From an uncultured Candidatus Melainabacteria bacterium (GTDB lineage: Bacteria > Cyanobacteriota > Vampirovibrionia > Gastranaerophilales > Gastranaerophilaceae): a stretch of DNA of 64,000 bases. The stretch is taken from contig CAKVLN010000002.1 of NCBI GenBank assembly GCA_934757275.1, positions 186,001-250,000 on the forward strand. Reading direction: 5' to 3'. Both the position numbers and the translations under genes were made by a program. Position 1 is the stretch's first letter. Every line of letters starts with the position of its first letter. This document shows, piece after piece, positions 62,825 to 64,000 of the stretch. Under the pieces are notes generated by a model that was not told where the DNA came from, ran no database searches, and saw only the letters and a program-made list of their open reading frames with translations.

Positions 62825-63292
62825 ATGCAAATTAATAATTTTAATAATAATTCTAACAAGAGTAATAATATAAGTTACAAGGCAATAAAAATAACTTGTA
62901 AAGATGCTTGGCACCCAGAATTATTAAAAGAAGTTTTAAATAATGAAGAAATTAAAAAAGCATCTGACTTTTTAGAAAAAAGAAATTCCAATATGGAAAT
63001 GGAAATCATAAATAACGGAACTGTAAATGATAGAACATATTCTGTTGATTGTACTTATGATAGAAGATTTAAACCACAAGGCGAAAATTGCCAGATATTA
63101 GAAAACATGACTTTTAAAGATGCTTTACATAAATTAAAGAATTTTAATTCTAGAAACTTTATTGCATTTGTCAAAAAGGCTGAACGTACAAATGCTGAAA
63201 AGAAAAAGCAAGTACATCAACTTTATAGACATCATAGTAAAACTCACAGCAATGATAACAAGCACAAATTGTTAAGATTTTTTGGTTTATAA
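62825..63292 (+). CDS. Hypothetical Asn-rich protein, 155 aa
   Basis: No family recognised. The first 15 residues are Asn-rich, then NISYKAIK, similar to the N-terminal motif in two other accessory proteins here. The C-terminal half is basic and helical (KKAERTNAEKKKQVHQLY). No signal peptide. Shine-Dalgarno is weak. Cytoplasmic or effector-type role unknown. Confidence 0.65.
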   Translation: MQINNFNNNSNKSNNISYKAIKITCKDAWHPELLKEVLNNEEIKKASDFLEKRNSNMEMEIINNGTVNDRTYSVDCTYDRRFKPQGENCQILENMTFKDALHKLKNFNSRNFIAFVKKAERTNAEKKKQVHQLYRHHSKTHSNDNKHKLLRFFGL

Positions 63293-63303
63293 ATGTAAGT
63301 TTT

Positions 63304-64000
63304 TTACTCAGCAATTATTGATTTAACTTCTTGATTTTCATTGTCAAGAACTTGTATTTCACTACGTTCATTATCTTTATATTTAGGAACGTATACATTT
63401 TTAACTTTATAATCTGAAGTATAAACTGTTTCCTTTGTTTTTATGCCATCTTTAAATTCACTAAACAAACTTCCGCTTTCTTCTTGCTTATCAGCATTGT
63501 AGTATGTAAAACGAGTTAAATCAGCTCCATCGTAGTTGACAGTAAGATTTAGTTTTGTTTTACCATCTTTATCGTAAATCAAGTGTTCTTGGCGCATGCT
63601 ATTATTTTCATCAATTGTTTCTTTTACTAAAGAAATAACTTTATCCTCTTTGTTTTTCAGTTCATATTTAATTGGCTCATCTGATGAATAATTCCATGTT
63701 TCAACAAATTCAACCTCGCCATCAGAATTAAATTTTGTGTGCTTTACTGGACGCTTAACTTCTTCTTCGGTTTCGTATTCCCACAAATCATCGTCAGTAT
63801 TACTTTCGCTATATTTAGAAAGTAGAAAGCCAATCTTTTCATGCTTACCGTCGGCAGAAATTTCAATGAACTCTAGCCCATGCCTGTTATCATCTGGGTT
63901 TTCTACCACCATCAAAAGCTTGTTGCCGTTGCGTTTTGCGTATAAAACTCCTGTTGAATTATCGACAAGTTCTTTAATTGTCTTGTGTAAATTTCCGTTA
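63304..64000 (-). CDS. Hypothetical protein, partial (5' end beyond window)
   Basis: The frame is open to the window edge, so the start is missing; 232 residues are visible. The sequence has repeated beta-like units of charged residues (TVNYDGADLTRFTYYNADK, FKDGIKTKETVYTSDYK), as in YD- or MORN-like repeat proteins, without an exact match. An internal Met at 63912 is not the likely start because the reading continues upstream without interruption. Confidence 0.7.
   Translation of the reverse strand, partial: NGNLHKTIKELVDNSTGVLYAKRNGNKLLMVVENPDDNRHGLEFIEISADGKHEKIGFLLSKYSESNTDDDLWEYETEEEVKRPVKHTKFNSDGEVEFVETWNYSSDEPIKYELKNKEDKVISLVKETIDENNSMRQEHLIYDKDGKTKLNLTVNYDGADLTRFTYYNADKQEESGSLFSEFKDGIKTKETVYTSDYKVKNVYVPKYKDNERSEIQVLDNENQEVKSIIAE

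Noticed and set aside
62818-62825. GCCAATAT as a sigma-28 -10 before the Asn-rich gene
   Set aside because: The -35 position does not match and the box overlaps the start codon.

Overview
This is an AT-rich bacterial chromosome segment in the standard genetic code, with compact operons separated by islands of short palindromic repeats. The gene set suggests a flagellated anaerobe: a four-subunit 2-oxoacid:ferredoxin oxidoreductase, a short flagellin, FliW/CsrA, and sigma-28 promoters. A Tic20-like membrane protein, a GshB-type glutathione synthetase and a cyanobacterial-style neighbourhood of radical SAM/DUF2344 protein and RNase E/G fit a non-photosynthetic relative of cyanobacteria (Gastranaerophilales/Vampirovibrionia). 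That placement is inferred from gene content and was not tested phylogenetically.

Layout. 1-8.2 kb holds two large proteins of unknown function behind sigma-28 promoters, a family 2 glycosyltransferase, tRNA-Arg(ACG) and repeat islands. 8.2-13.1 kb holds queE, a DnaJ-like chaperone, a periplasmic thioredoxin-like protein, rfbA, rpsU, an HNH-like protein and a DUF378 protein. 13.4-20.4 kb holds rny, a YmdB-type phosphoesterase, a PHP phosphoesterase, a prepilin-like protein and a LOG protein, then on the other strand Tic20-like, TPR, rsfS and rpiB. 20.5-31 kb holds a calpain-like protein, leuS, a small RNA gene, a MarR regulator, an iron alcohol dehydrogenase, HU, a secreted GH13 protein, trpS and der. 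31-43.5 kb holds a lethal-factor-like metalloprotease, the TPR-fliW-csrA operon, gshB, a large protein with an alarmone-synthetase (RelA/SpoT) domain, recF, galE and flagellin. 43.6-52.7 kb holds the Kor complex, a PLP decarboxylase-like protein, and a reverse-strand operon running tktC, ftsE, ftsX, HDOD, receiver/GGDEF-like, isochorismatase. 52.8-64 kb holds a GIY-YIG gene bounded by inverted palindromic repeats, another sigma-28 protein, RNase E/G, a decayed copy of the radical SAM gene end, a lipoprotein, the intact radical SAM gene and three accessory proteins.

How it works together. Four large proteins without Sec signals have near-perfect sigma-28 (FliA) promoters with an identical 11-bp spacer, and the metalloprotease gene has a weaker match. 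One of them ends in a domain carrying the conserved residues of (p)ppGpp synthetases. This suggests, as inference, a set of effectors co-regulated with the flagellum and perhaps exported by it. Flagellin itself lacks such a promoter, but its leader carries a hairpin with AAGGA in the loop, a CsrA-type site, and csrA and fliW lie 8 kb away. The second theme is the repeats: at least seven copies of a 63-bp palindrome-containing element occur here, and two copies in opposite orientation bracket a GIY-YIG nuclease gene like the ends of a transposon.
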